DNA of 64,000 nt from Beaufortia kweichowensis (GCA_019155185.1 CM032803.1:4942992-5006991); one strand, 5' to 3'. Positions 1 to 12,550 are shown, numbered from the stretch's first letter. Notes: generated by a model not told the origin, from the sequence alone. Numbers and translations: made by a program.

Positions 1-1290
1 ATGTTGGAGATTACTAGATAACGATGACAGAGCAGAATAGTTCAATTTCTGCAGAGAACAAAATGTCATTTTTATATTTTTGTTTGTAATAATTTACGAT
101 GGGGAGCATTACACATTTATTTAAATATATTTTAAAGAAAAATTTACATAAACAAACTTAGTTCTTTGATTTACAAAAATAGATACATTTTAGGTTTTGC
201 AATATATAAATATAATGCTATGTATGTTAAACACCATAAATCACTTACCTTTTATTCTACTTCAGTCTTTACTGAAAAGAGAATAATTTAAAAGACAATA
301 CAAAAAATAATTGTCAAAATTATCAAACATCTGATTTCTTAAAAAAAAAAAATTCTTTTAATGCTAATAAATGCATTTATTAATTACCTTTTTAAATTAT
401 TTATAGTTGTATTACTTTTCTCAATTTAAAATAAAGAGCTGGTTAATGTTTATTTTAACGTTTATAATGCATTTTTATAGTATAGTATAAACTATAACAG
501 AAATCTACAGACGAAGGTCGATACATTTTGCGTTGTGTATTTATTTCGTTTTTTAACGAATTAAAATTTATTGAAAATAGCTGAATTTAATTGTTGGGTT
601 ATTTAATGCAGCAAAACATGTTTCTTACCATACCGTAAATAACTATATTATTGCTCATGTATATTTTTCCCAATTGTCTTCCAAATCTATGAAATTTTAA
701 TACTATACTTAATTTTTTTAATCTACATGGTGAAATAATGAAAGCTCATCATTAAAACTGTGCCCACTGTATTGTGCATTAAGTACAAAACATGATCACT
801 GACACATGATCACAGATTATATTTTCAGATGACCGGTGTGGTTTTATCGTGAACTTTAAAGTATTTGCTACGTTTTCTGCGCAAACATTTATTAATTTGA
901 TAAATCAAAGTTAGGGTTAATACAAGAATGTTGTATTCTACTTTAAGGCTAAAAACATTGTCTGAATTTTTATCGCATCTTCAGAGTGCCCAACATGAAA
1001 TTTCATCTTACTAGAGAGTTGAAAATGCTCTTAATGATTTCTTAAGAGTGACAGCAGAATGTTTATATCAGTGGCGTCCTTGTAAATACCAACACCGCCA
1101 TCTTGTGGTTCACTTTTGAAAATGCTTGCGTACAATATCAAAAATGTTCCTATAGCAGAGGCTAACTAAATTCACAATACTAACACCATGCTGGATATCA
1201 TTTGTTATCATAAATGTTATCATATTATACATTTGAATGATTTACATTGAAGGAGTTAAATTTTTTTGTAAAGACAACAAACAAACATTT
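1..1290. other. AT-rich non-coding flank downstream of pcgf1
   Basis: Very AT-rich DNA with many homopolymer runs and no open reading frame that looks like a protein. It lies beyond the pcgf1 polyadenylation signal. The only structured item I see is a CTCF-like motif near 1100. No gene can be supported here. Confidence 0.6.
1094..1108 (-). promoter_or_regulatory. CTCF-like motif, minus orientation
   Basis: Read on the minus strand this is CCACAAGATGGCGGT, which fits the CTCF core (CCANNAGRNGGCRNN). It stands in AT-rich DNA just downstream of pcgf1. Occupancy cannot be judged from sequence. Confidence 0.4.
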
Positions 1291-1304
1291 TTTACCACTT
1301 AAAA

Positions 1305-1310
1305 TTTATT
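1305..1310 (-). terminator. pcgf1: pcgf1 polyadenylation signal AATAAA
   Basis: TTTATT on the plus strand is AATAAA on the minus strand. It lies about 100 bases after the pcgf1 stop codon at 1413-1415, giving a short 3' UTR of roughly 110-130 bases. Confidence 0.6.
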
Positions 1311-1412
1311 TTCAAAAATACAAAACAAAAAAATAAGTATATATGCACAGAAAGCTATTAAAATATAATATGTGAAATACAAAATATTTACACCCAATAT
1401 TTTAACACAATC

Positions 1413-4400
1413 CTATCTTGTTCGCTTGTCTTTTATGGTATAATGGAGCACCAAGGGTTGTGCCTGAAAGAGAGAGAGAGAGAAGAAATAAAAATGTTAA
1501 AATCGTCAGATAAATTTCAGAGTAGCATCCTGTGACAGTAAACATGTTAGAATTTACAAGACATAGAAATACAGATCCAGTGTTTTCACACTTTAACGTC
1601 TCACAAACCCAAGCGAGACTCTGCATAAGGCAATATGGAGAAAATAGCACTTCCATTCCATTTTACAGACGTCAAGACAACAGCAGGCATATGGCCTTAG
1701 CTATTCCTAATAAATCTTAAATCTGTCTGTGATTCCTCAGAGAAGTGTGTTTCAGTGTGTGAAATAGTGCACTGTAAATCGCTAGTGTGTTGGAGAAATG
1801 ACGATCCCACCTAAAAAGAAAAACTAACAGGCTAATAGTGTGAAAGAATGCAGTATGAAATTAGCTGGAGACGCATTAGACTGCAATACCTTTCCAAACC
1901 AGTGAGAAAGCCAGAGACGCTTCATGGTCATGTGATCTGGAAGGGATTCATTATTGAATAACATCTGGACCTGCAGCACAACAAAGACCACACAATCAAG
2001 ACAGAAGACTGAGAGAAACAGGGCTAAACAATGAAGGGTTATATTAATTAATATCTGCATTTTCCACAAATAAAAATATTAATGGTTAAATATTGCTAAC
2101 TGAAATACAAATATACAATTAAAATATGCAATTAAAAGGGTTCATTTATGTTATTTCATTGTCCCATCATCATGTGTTGATTTCTTTTTTATTTGTGGTA
2201 AATATATATAGTAAATCATTAAAGCATGAGAAGAGAGAGTCAGACCTGATGTTTTTCTACGTTCAGGCGATGACATAACACCTTTCTCAGATGCCGAACC
2301 TCAGCCCTGACCGAACAACGAACAAATTTCTGCTGCAAAAACACGAGAAACAAAAATGATTTTGAGTGAACCAATGAAAAAAATTGGTTTAAACCATAAA
2401 ACTCACTCATAGAACTCTCAGTAGAAATGTTGATCATTTAATCTTATATTCCTTATACCACTAATGTATTTCACACACAGTTATGCGTTCTCTCGTCTTA
2501 CCTGTAAAGTTAATCTGTTTTTGTCTTTTCCTGAAAATGATGAGCTGTAGAAATAGAAGAAAAATCAACATCATCTTACCAATCATCTTCAACTACGTAT
2601 TCTTTATCTAAAGACTCATTAAATGCATCAAGACTGAACAAAGGGTCATCAAAAACATAGAGATTTAAAAAGACTCATCAAAATCTGTTCTGGTAACTTT
2701 CATTAAGACCAGTGAATCGGTAACAGTGATGACATCATCACCTTATTGCTGTACAAGTAATGGAAGTAAAATTCTTTACCTTTGCCTTTCCAAACAGAGA
2801 GAGACCTGCTCATCATATCTGTAGAAATGAGCTTTTGCGTGATCAAAGCTTGTGTACGGTAATCCTGTATTATCTGGAACTGAATCTGGAGGAAACACAA
2901 ACTCACAAATTTGTCACCAATCAAAAGATCTGCAACGTTACAAAATAGCGCCAGTGTTACATGTTGTTTACCTTCTCCAGACGGCTGTATGATTCGTTCA
3001 AGACCCCGTGACTGATAAAATTCTTTTATTCTTTTATCTTCACCTGAAAAGATAAGATGAACATTTAATTATGACTGACCGAAACATAAAGTGAAGCACA
3101 CGTTTAAACACTCCTGTTCCTATACTTACTTTCTTGCAGACCTGGGACAAGTTTATAAACAATGTCCTGCATGACTCTGTCCAGCTTCAGGTTCAGTAGT
3201 GGCTGTGTTTCGTGGATTTTGATGTTACACATTGGACAATACTTGCTGGTCTGGAGATACTTTACAATGCAGCTCTTACAGACTGCAAAGAAACAAAGAA
3301 TAAAACATAGTAGCCAATCAACATAATATAAAGCACTTCCATGTCTTATGTGTATGGTAAAAATATGAGTCATATAAAACTTACACGTATGAAGACATTC
3401 AGTAATGGTGGTGGCATCAATAAAGTATCCGGCACACAGGTAGCACACAATGTGTTCATTTAGGTCCTTTATTTTTATTTTGACTTCTTCCTGTGATTGC
3501 AAACAGAGGGAAACGTGTCAAATGTGTACGAACGAATGAAATGCCTTTCTGAGAAAAGTTCTCTCTGGCCACCTTGCATGTGGGTAACACTTATTGTATA
3601 TACAATAAAGCTTATATAACGAATAACTTATTCATATGAAAGTATACTATTTCGAAAAATAGTATTCTTAAAGGTTTTTAAAGCAACTATTTCTCTCTAA
3701 CGTCTTCATAGTCTAAACAACCCTTTTCCACTACAAAGAACATTTTGCACAGAAAGATTCTGTGGATGTTAAAGTCAAAAATGTTTTTTATTGCATTGTA
3801 AAAAATTGTGTGGTGAATTATGTTGCAGCATCTTTAGTGCCCATGCTGCTTAATTTTAGACCATTGAATTTGTTAGGGAACACATGCACTGATAATCCGT
3901 AAGAATGCACTATAAATCGCTTGGAATTAAAGTCTTTGACAGGTGCATAAATGTACCGGGAGCGCGCTTTGAGTCAGGTGTCACCTGTAAACGTGTCTCC
4001 CATTGGCTAAACAGACCTCTTAATGTACTGGCTAATAGGAATCACAGTTACGACTGTTTGACTACTAGGAACTCCGTATCGAGGTGAGTTATATCACGTC
4101 CCGTGACTAAAGTTACGATGCACTCTCTGCCATTCATGTTTAACGTGCACACGCACGGCAAACAACGCACACAATAACGCACTTGTTCACACTCGACAGG
4201 GCCAATGCACATTAACAAGCATGCGGAATATCACGCGGCGTGGACCACCACCGTTATTCCGTAGCTGCGCTGACCGGGGAAAAAAACAAAAGCGCTCGTT
4301 AGATGTGTGAATTGAATTCTGGAGACAGAAAACCCCCGACAAAGCAGAGGAAGAAAGTAACCCAAATTTGACAAGAAAACCCTCGGCGGGAGAACAAAAA

Positions 4401-4669
4401 CACAACAGCTGCACGCAGCGGATCGAGTCTCCGCAACACTCACGCCTGCGCAGATGCGCCGCACGGTCTCGCGCTCCATCTCTCGCGCCACAGATCAGCC
4501 TGCTCGCGTGCGTTTATATAAACGGCGGGAAGCGCGCGGACGAAGTCGCGAGCTTAAATGGCTTTTCGCTCGGTTTACTCACCTCGTTCCTCAACGGGTC
4601 GAGCTTGTAGACGTTCTGCAGCTGATTTCTTAGCCGCATAGCTATCGCCATCGGACCTTGTTCCGCCAT
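1413..4669 (-). CDS. pcgf1: Polycomb group RING finger protein 1 (PCGF1/NSPC1), 9 exons, 261 aa
   Basis: PCGF1 is the RING partner of RING1A/B in the variant PRC1.1 complex with BCOR and KDM2B, which mono-ubiquitinates H2A in the nucleus. Coding exons (minus strand, 5' to 3'): 4583-4669, 3385-3490, 3130-3282, 2972-3043, 2780-2885, 2502-2544, 2246-2332, 1890-1970, 1413-1463. All have GT-AG borders and sum to 786 nt. The start MAEQGPMAIAMRLRNQ matches the PCGF1 N-terminus and sits in AAGATGGCGG. The C3HC4 RING has ligands C45, C48, C61, H63, C66, C69, C80 and C83. Residues about 165-250 form the RAWUL ubiquitin-like domain (VRCSVRAEVRHLRK, LPDHMTMKRLWLSHWFGK) that binds BCOR. The C-terminus is HYTIKDKRTR. 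Length is close to human PCGF1 (259 aa). An in-frame ATG exists upstream, but the chosen one matches the family. No break or missing residue was seen. Confidence 0.97.
2330..2335 (-). other. pcgf1: NAGNAG tandem splice acceptor, pcgf1 exon 7
   Basis: The acceptor of pcgf1 exon 7 reads CAGCAG on the minus strand. Use of the first AG adds a glutamine (residue 190, LTLQ-QKFV); use of the second drops it. Human PCGF1 has one residue (N) at this place, so I used the first AG. Confidence 0.55.
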
Positions 4670-4800
4670 CTTTGGGAATTCTGCATACTTCCGGGTAACG
4701 GGAGAGTGGGTGAACGCGCTTGGTGAGAGACGGGGGAGCTGCTGGTTTTTCCACTCACACACTCATGCCCATCCCACACTGACAGCATAAATGGGTGTGT
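4100..4800 (-). promoter_or_regulatory. pcgf1: CpG-rich 5' region and promoter of pcgf1
   Basis: Unlike the AT-rich surroundings, this stretch is GC-balanced and carries many CpG dinucleotides. It covers the first exon, its upstream flank and the 5' part of intron 1. This is typical of a CpG-island promoter of a housekeeping chromatin gene. No TATA box is evident. The initiation point cannot be fixed from sequence. Confidence 0.6.
4660..4674 (-). promoter_or_regulatory. pcgf1: YY1-type motif overlapping the pcgf1 start codon
   Basis: The minus strand reads AAAGATGGCGGAAC, with AAGATGGCGG matching the YY1 core. The ATG of the motif is the initiator codon itself, an arrangement known for many YY1-regulated CpG promoters. 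Binding is inferred only. Confidence 0.4.
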
Positions 4801-4879
4801 GCAATATTTTGGACACTCTTTAGTTGCCAAACATTCGATTCAAATATACAAAAAGCCAAAGTACGCATAGCTCCAATAG

Positions 4880-5180
4880 TAAAACCATATGCTACATACT
4901 TTGTAGGATTTTTGTGAGATAAAATGCACAAACCAGAAGCAATATTACTGAAGAAATGGAGAAGAGATGACTCTTCAAAGAACATAAAATAGTTATTTTA
5001 AGAAATATGGACTGTGACAATTCTGGAAACAGCACTTCACCTGACTATGAAAGTCCATGCTTTAAACATAAAATATATCCTACATTAAAAACTTCACATG
5101 GGTATTTAAACCACCAAATATTGACATCTGGGCTATTAATAAAACTTTTGTTTATTTTTTAACATTTGCATGGAATTGCC
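4880..5180 (-). repeat. MITE-like repeat, family GGCAATTCCA, copy A
   Basis: Shares long blocks with copies at 7494, 8261, 17266 and 38072, for example the block containing AGAGATGACTCTTCAAAGAAC and the block GTGACAATTCTGGAAACAGC. It ends at 5180 with GCATGGAATTGCC, the family's terminal inverted repeat. The other end is degraded near 4800-4880, within about 200 bases upstream of the pcgf1 start codon. Confidence 0.65.
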
Positions 5181-7490
5181 ACATAAGACTGTTGTGTATT
5201 TTCATAAGACCCGATTGTAATGTAAAGCAATAGGCTTTAAATCTCTGATTTAGGCTTAAAACGGTAACATTTTGACATGTTAAATCAGTTTAGTGGATTA
5301 ATTGAAGCACAACTATTTAATCTGGTTAAATATAAATGGAAAATATCGTAAATTTTCAACTTATCTTTAATATAACAAGTTTTGACGAATAACTGTTTTG
5401 TTAACTTGTTTTTACAAACTGTGAAATAAATGAAAGTAATTGTGGTAATTGGCAGATAATTTGCATCGTATTTAAGATAAAACATCCCGAACTAATTTCA
5501 CGTTTGCACATGACAAATGAAATGTTGTATTGTGGCCACTAGATGTCGCCATTCACATGAGTTTAGATCAGAGAAACAACTGAACAGTCCAGAAATGCTC
5601 GAAGTAGAAACAATTTTAAACTCTCTGTCTTTTACGGCATGAATTTACCAAAACTGTAATTAATTCTTATTAATTCCACATGATATTATTGATTCCACTT
5701 GATAAAATGATAACACTTTACAATAAGGTTGTATTTGTTTACAGCAGTCCATTAGCTAACATAAACTAACAATGAACAATATACTTTTTCAGCATTTTTT
5801 AATCTTTGTTAATGTTAGTTAATGCCAATACAATTGTTCATGTTGGTTTATGTAAATGTTTAACAGTTAAAAAAGTTAAAATGTTGAAATGAACATGAAC
5901 TTAAATTAATAAATGATGTAGATGTACTGATCATTTTCAGTTTATGTTAACTAATTCCTTATGTTAACAAATAAAACCTTTTTTGTAAGTGTTATCAATG
6001 AAAATTTATTTCAGTGTTATTCAGCTGCAGCATTAGGTGTGGCAAAAATATCCAGTAAACAAGACTTTGTAATATACAATTTTGTATATGGTTTATTCTA
6101 ATATATTTTATATCTGTTTATTCTATATATAACTATTCAAAAAATTGGAGGCCGAAGACGACAATTTCTTACCATTCTGAAACAAAGTGCCTTTATATGT
6201 ATGTGCCACACGTACATTGATTTCCTTATTTTAACTAATACTATCTCATAGGTGGTCTATTTTTCCCTACCTGTCAAAACCTATTAGAATTAATCCCGTT
6301 TTCACCTGTTTGGACTGGATGTGTACTTTGCACAAAAGAAACAAAGTCTCATCATAACTGTCACTAAACCTGAATGGAGCAATGTTTAACCCACAGGAGA
6401 TATTTATATGACTATGACACTGTGTTTTGTTTAATCATAGATGTCTGATCGGGTCATTACATATTTGACTGACAGCACCCGTATATCAAGCCTTTGGATG
6501 GGAAGCAGAATACAACAAAAGAGGTGATGGTATGGTAAACTAATTTCCAATACCTGGAGTTTTCTTTATTGGACAGAATTCAGTTTTAAATGAAGGATGT
6601 TACAGAAGTTTTAATAAAAACATGTCAGTGAATTTTACATGGTGATACAATATGTTTCTTGTTGGGATTCATTCATGTGAGGGAGAACCAGAACATGTTT
6701 TACTAAAGCAATAGCAAACGCAGACCGCCTTTACCCTGAACTAAAGCCAGATCTTGATAAGTGGAAACAATCCATCTCATTGATTTGCTGAAAACCTGCT
6801 TTATTTTCCTCGCTGCTAACAAAAGATGTGTAAAAACCCACACAAGATGGGTCCAAAATATGTACTGCGGTTATGAAGTCAACTGAACTCCGAATGAAAA
6901 ATAACTTGCTAATATTCTAAAGGGTTTCCGCAAACATTTGTGCATTAAGGGATTTATTATGTCTCCTGTTGGTGTAAAAATAACAAAAAGAGAAAATAAA
7001 AGACTGTCATGTTCATTTCAATGCCCTTCGCTTAGACCTGTTCACCCAGAGCTCCAAAAACAACCAAACAAACAATCATACAGGGAAGAAGTTTTGCTTG
7101 CCAGTGTGAGGCCCTGTGTCTGGGGTGCACAGACTTTTGCCTCCCCCGTCCCAGAGCAATCAGAGCATGTAGCGACGGACACCGAGCTTTTTGTTTTCGC
7201 TTGCTCCAGCAATTAGCTGCCAAGTGGCAAGCTAATGAAGATAACCCTCTCCAAACCCTGATCACCAGCCAACACAAAAATCTCTTACGGGAACAAGTGG
7301 GGGTACATTAGGACTGTTTTATTGTTGTTGTTGTTTTCTAAAGTGGGTATTTCCAACTCTAAATTCTGATTGGACGAACACTGCTTAAAGCTGTTGTGGA
7401 ATATGATTGAACATTGAATAGAACATTGATGCATCAAGTTGTGTGAACATCTTAAAATTACTGTATTATGGTGGATAATTTATTTATTAT
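5181..7490. other. Gene-poor AT-rich interval
   Basis: No coding exon recognised. It contains one MITE (5709-5996) and a weak CTCF-like motif at 5536-5550 (CCACTAGATGTCGCC). The stretch 6940-7280 has more balanced composition but no recognisable coding content. Confidence 0.5.
5709..5996. mobile_element. Non-autonomous DNA transposon (MITE), AACACTTTACAATAAGG type
   Basis: The left end GATAACACTTTACAATAAGG mirrors the right end, whose reverse complement is GATAACACTTACAAAAAAGG. The interior shows the TTAGTTAATG / GTTAACTAA rich sequence known from a very common fish MITE. About 288 bp, no coding capacity. Confidence 0.7.
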
Positions 7491-7493
7491 TAG

Positions 7494-7715
7494 GGCAATT
7501 CCATGCAAATGTCAACCTTACATTTTCATCATACTGATAGCTCAGATGTCAATATTTGGGGCTTCAAATTCCCATGTGAGCTTTCTCTTAGTTTTTAAAG
7601 CATTTGTTTATAATCATGGTCCGGTAAAGTGACAAGTAAAATAAAATCACTATTTTATGTACTTTGAAAAGTTCTCTCTTCTTTATTTGTTGGGAATTAT
7701 TGCTTTTGTTCTGTG
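7494..7715 (+). repeat. MITE-like repeat, family GGCAATTCCA, copy D (partial)
   Basis: Starts with GGCAATTCCATGCAAATG, the left end of the family, and runs through TTGTTGGGAATTATTGCTT before similarity is lost. The right part is missing. The short ORFs here are by-products of the repeat. Confidence 0.6.
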
Positions 7716-7912
7716 CCTCTGTAAACTTATGTTTTATTATTATGCATGTTTTTTCCCTTCTAAAGTTTGTAGTTCGATCAGCTGCTTTAATCTGCACTTT
7801 ATGCCAAATCTGTGTCTGTATCCCAGTATTAATTGTAATACAGATGGTGTTGAAAAGTGAGTAAATAGTGGAGCAGACCTGACATTGCATTACAAAACAC
7901 TTTACAGTTTTC

Positions 7913-7928
7913 CCACTAGGGGGCGCTA
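7913..7928 (+). promoter_or_regulatory. Strong CTCF-like motif, plus orientation
   Basis: CCACTAGGGGGCGCTA differs at one position from the CTCF consensus CCACCAGGGGGCGCTA. It lies between pcgf1 and the gene-poor interval. It points rightward, toward fgf24. Confidence 0.6.
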
Positions 7929-8260
7929 GAGCAGAAGATAGAGCTGATGGTCAATGACTGGCACTGTTCCTCTAATTTCTGTGTCCGTCTGAACTTAGTG
8001 TGATCAACTCACATTTAAATTTATGTTCAAAGCCGAGGCATTTGTAACAAAAAATGTTTGTTTGGTTTGTTCCAGGTCATACTCATACAGGATACAAACT
8101 GCCAGGACTAAATAAACGACCATTGAGAACATAATAGAAAATCTGGTCCACAAAAGGCAAATGCAGGTACTTGTTTCTATTGTCAGTGATCCAATGTTTA
8201 ATGATCAATTCTGTTTCAACTTTATTCCCTCTAACTAACAACAATGCAGATTTCAATATA

Positions 8261-8628
8261 GGCAATTCCAGCGTAATGGATGTGACATTTTCAGTCAAAT
8301 CTTGAAATATTAATTCTCACAGAATGTAATAATTACCAAAATATTTAATCATCTGTTTATATTTCACTTAAGCCTTGTTGATAGAGTGCAGACATCAGAA
8401 AAATCAGTCTATATACAATTTATCTATATTTAAAAAAATGAAAAATACATGTGTTATGCATGTGACAAACTTGTTTTTGAGAGGCAACATACTTTGTAGG
8501 ATTTCTGTGAATTAAAATACACAAACAATAAAAACAAACAAAAATAAGCAGAAAAAAATACCCAAGCAATAATACTCAACAAATGAAGAAGAGATGACTC
8601 TTCAAAGAACTGAAAATGGTTCTTTTTA
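8261..8628 (-). repeat. MITE-like repeat, family GGCAATTCCA, copy C (partial)
   Basis: Begins GGCAATTCCAGCGTAATGG, the reverse complement of the family's right end. It continues through GAGAGGCAACATACTTTG and ends after GAGATGACTCTTCAAAGAAC, where similarity stops. It lies opposite to copies B and D. Confidence 0.65.
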
Positions 8629-8689
8629 TTTATTTTTTTAAATAGGAGTTTAATAAAAATATTATTAAACCGTTAAAATGCTCAAAACT

Positions 8690-9560
8690 TTGAGCCACAG
8701 CCCATGTAGATGAGATTAGGGTTGGGTAGATGATGGCCCTCTCTGATTTCAGCCTCTGGGGTCTTCACTCAGGTGGTCCCATCAGGTGCGAAACCGTCTG
8801 CGGTAAAGACAGGGAATCTGTCAAGACAGGTTGGACCCATGCCCAGAGATGGGGGGTTGAAGACTTTTAAAATGTCACATTGCTGTCATTCACTAAGTGT
8901 GTTTGATTGCAAACAGACCAAACTCAACTGGTTTAGTTGACGGGATGTAAGTTAAACTTTGCTCAGCAATCCAGACATTTCCTAAAACTATTTTCTGATG
9001 TTTATGCAATCTTCTACAGGTACATTGAGAGAGAGTTTTATTATAAACTTCACAGCAAAGATTAAGGATCCATCTTGGAGACATCTCTGGCTGGTTCAGG
9101 GTTTGAATGACACCTTCCATAGCAGAACCCAAAATGACCTCTGCGTGCAGAGATACTGGTAAGATTATGTTATCGTCCGTTTAATTAAAACTAAAGCCCC
9201 TAATTCTAAATTATTAAAAACTGTGGTTCCTAATAAGTCATCCGGCTAGATCAATGACATGTCTGGTGCCGTTGTCGGCAAAAGACTGAGCTTTTTGGTC
9301 TCAGATGAACTGGCATGACATTCACGCCCGAAACTCCTGTTTGTTCAGAGGAGCAGCAGCCGTGCTAGCCTGGCACGGCTTCACATTCCTGCAGAACTGG
9401 CTCATGTTGGACCGGGCCCAATATAAAGTATATTTGAACAGAAAAGTACCTTACACAGGTGTTAAGCCTGATACTGCAGCCAGTTCAGCAGGAACGGGGT
9501 TCTCCTGAAGGAAATCAAACAGATGTAAACATCTCACAGATGCCATGCTTCGGCTCTCCG
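8690..9560. other. Unrecognised block of balanced base composition, possibly transposon-derived
   Basis: The block differs from its AT-rich flanks and resembles dispersed fish repeat sequence in texture, but I cannot name the family. A 67-residue ORF at 9305-9508 on the plus strand has no motif I recognise. No splice-bounded exon is evident. Confidence 0.3.
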
Positions 9561-10420
9561 GGTTTGAGTATTGTTTTGGGCGGAACAGACAGCAAAGTAA
9601 CATTGTACAATACTTAAAATAGTAGCACTGACTTTTGTAAATTTAATAAACATTCGAGGCGGGATTGTTTGTGTTAGGCCAAACTGTAGTTAGGTAACAC
9701 CAAAATTAATGTTGACTCATCCCTCACTTTTTATAAATAAAATTGGAAATATGTTTATATGTCTAGACAAATGGTTTAAAGCATTTCCATGAATTTGTCT
9801 TTAAAAATTATTGGTAATGTTTTCTTCATAAATGTTTTTTTGTTTCATTTCCATTTGGAAATGGGACTGTTTTTTAGGTGTGTTCTGTGCATGTACACCA
9901 CCGAGTCATTTTATTATTAATATTTATTTCCACATTTTAGAATATTGGTACTTTTTAAAAAATGTAGTAACACAAATTACTAAAAAAATTAAAAATGTTA
10001 AAAAAATGAAAATCTTCAGGTCTTACCCTGAGATTGAGCTTTTTTAATGGTTTTACGGAAGTTTCCATTTATTTTGGCTGCTTTGTTCATTATTTGGTCA
10101 TCCATTTTTCTATTTACATTTCTTAAATATATTTTTTGTTTTGCAAACCAAAACATTTAAAAATTTGGTTTTGGCTAATTTCAGCTCATTTCAAACATTC
10201 AGGCATTTTTATTAATTAAAATATATTAAAGTTAAGTGAATTTAAACTTGTAAGCAGTAGTTTATCAATTGAACAAAACTAAGTACATTTTTAGAGGAAA
10301 TAAAATATAAAATACATGGTTAGTCAGCATTTTTTATTAACAATAACATTTAATATGTAATTGTATGTTTTCATTCATTTTATAAAGTGACGGATGAGTC
10401 AACAACATTTTTGAAGATAT
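9561..10420. other. AT-rich non-coding DNA
   Basis: Dominated by A and T runs. Short ORFs of low complexity only. No gene or named repeat recognised. Confidence 0.5.
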
Positions 10421-10429
10421 TTTTAAACG

Positions 10430-11180
10430 AGACGTCCCAGGTCTGCTTGATTCTCCAGGTAAAGTCATTTTAATGTCCTGCTAACAGATAGCTTAAGTCA
10501 AATTGCATGTACAGCACAGAAGCCTTTGATAAACTGGGTTAAGCCTCACCCAAAGAGCATAACGTGACGCAACAGTTTCCGCTATAATTACTGATCAGTC
10601 AGATGTTCCCCTATTCTTATCCGTCACGCTCATTTGGAAGCATGCGGGCACAACTCAAACCTTTAAGCTGGCAAGAGGCAGAAATCTGGACCCACTAGGG
10701 CATCTTAAAACGGTCGGAAGAGCTCACCTAACATCCCACAATGACACGAGAGACGCCAGCACCCGATAAACGCTAATCAGAGACCTTGACCGCCCGTGAG
10801 ACGCCCACGAAACATGTAGCGAGCTGGCAGAGGAAGATAGTGGCCGTCTTTGATGATTCAGTTTTGTTCGTTCAGAGTTTTTCTTATGGCTCTCGGGAGA
10901 GGCTTTGATAGAGTTACAAAAGAGACAGGCGAGCCCTTATAGCCCGCGCTACATTAAGGAGAGGTTTGTTGTGGAGACTGTATTCTGTCTGCTCTTCTTT
11001 CAACCAACATGCAGGCATTCTTTCATCTTTGTGTAGCATCTCTTTGTCGCTAGCATGCGATGTTACCGAGCTGTCCTCGATGTAAGAATAGGTATGAGAG
11101 AGACAAAGAGAAAATTCATTCATGGTTTTGTACTGACACTTATCATTTAAATCCATACCTTTTTTGATGGTCAAATCGAT
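10430..11180. promoter_or_regulatory. Candidate conserved non-coding block
   Basis: Balanced composition and high sequence complexity, with no repeats and no coding exon, between AT-rich flanks. Contains homeodomain-type words (CTAATCAG, AATTAC) and ACGTGACGC-like elements. This is the texture of a vertebrate developmental enhancer, but conservation cannot be tested here. Confidence 0.3.
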
Positions 11181-11189
11181 TTGCAAATT

Positions 11190-12550
11190 ATCAAATTAAA
11201 GTAAAGCTTTACTTAAACGCAGAGTTATTTTTAACTAGAATATAACTTGATTCATGAGCAAGTGATGCAGGTGAGAATACTTGAGACAGGGAGGACACAG
11301 ATCAGGCTCAGGAATTACGTCTGATCTGCAAAATTGAATTTGAAAATAAAGACATAAATTCACGTGCATATATATCTTTGCCTCGATAGGATATGTGGCA
11401 GACAGACCTCTCAGAAATCACAGGCCGGCACACACACACACACGTGCAAATGCACACACAAACACAGATAAGCTTGTCTCACTGCCTGAAAATTAAGAAA
11501 TCATTAGAGCCATTCATCATCGTGTTGGTGGGGAAAAAACCTCACTCCTTTAAATAATTACTCTGAATCAAAGGCTAAGTGCAGAGAGATCAAAGTCAAG
11601 CATTCTTGACTAATCCTCGAGTGTTGCAAATCTTCAGTAATCTGCCACACCAGGTCCCCACTGTTTGACATGTCTTTACTGTAGAAAAAAAACGTGCCAT
11701 TAATTTTTTGCGTTGCTGTGTGGTTGTTTACTTTTGTGCTAAGCCTGATTTGTGAAACAAATTGCCTGGTTTTTGGACTGTATGGACATCATGACACAAG
11801 TGTGACAGTATGTCTGCGTTTGTATTAACGTGTTTGTCTGCCCGTTAATAGCGTGTGTGTGTGTTTCTGTGCTGGGGGAGTGAAGATGAGATTAGCTGTG
11901 GACTCAGGCAGTTTACTTTTGTGTTGAAATTGTCTTCTAAAAAAAGAAGATGGAATTGTGCAAGGGTTTGTCCCTCCCTCACCCCAAACACTGCCAACCC
12001 CCCATTAAACGCCCACCGTCCCATCAGCTCAGCGCTGACTTTCAAAACCCAACGTTGTTTAAAATCACGGCAGGGTCAAGGAAGTTTATTTAGACCAGTC
12101 GTATACTCTTTCTCAATTGTAAACCAAAGAGCTTGTTCACACCTGGTATTAAAATTTGTTTTGGGAGGTTCAACCTGTGGAATGAGGTGAAAACAGGTGT
12201 AAGAATGGTTCAAGACATTTTAGAATCAGATTATTTTACATTTAGAGGCATATGGCCGAGTCTGTCCAAAGGGTCATTGAGATGATTTAAAGTCATTTAA
12301 AATAAGAAATCTCTATTCTTTCTTTAATATTATTATTTTTTTTTAATTATAAAAAAAAATAGTTTAGTTTATATAGGTTAGTTTATAAGTATAGTTTAGA
12401 TTTGATAAAAATACAGTTTATACTTTAATTTTAATTAATTTATCTATCCATATAGAAAATATAGAAATAGAAAATTGTTTGCAGAAATACATGTGACATA
12501 TTAATATATGTTGCGTGTATGTGCATTTTTATATGCTGTCGTTATCTCTC
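11190..12550. other. Non-coding interval with short CA/GT runs
   Basis: Contains a short CA run near 11430-11445 and a short GT run near 11850. The 111-residue plus-strand ORF at 11855-12190 shows no domain or compositional sign of a real protein. 12230-12500 is AT-rich. Confidence 0.45.
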
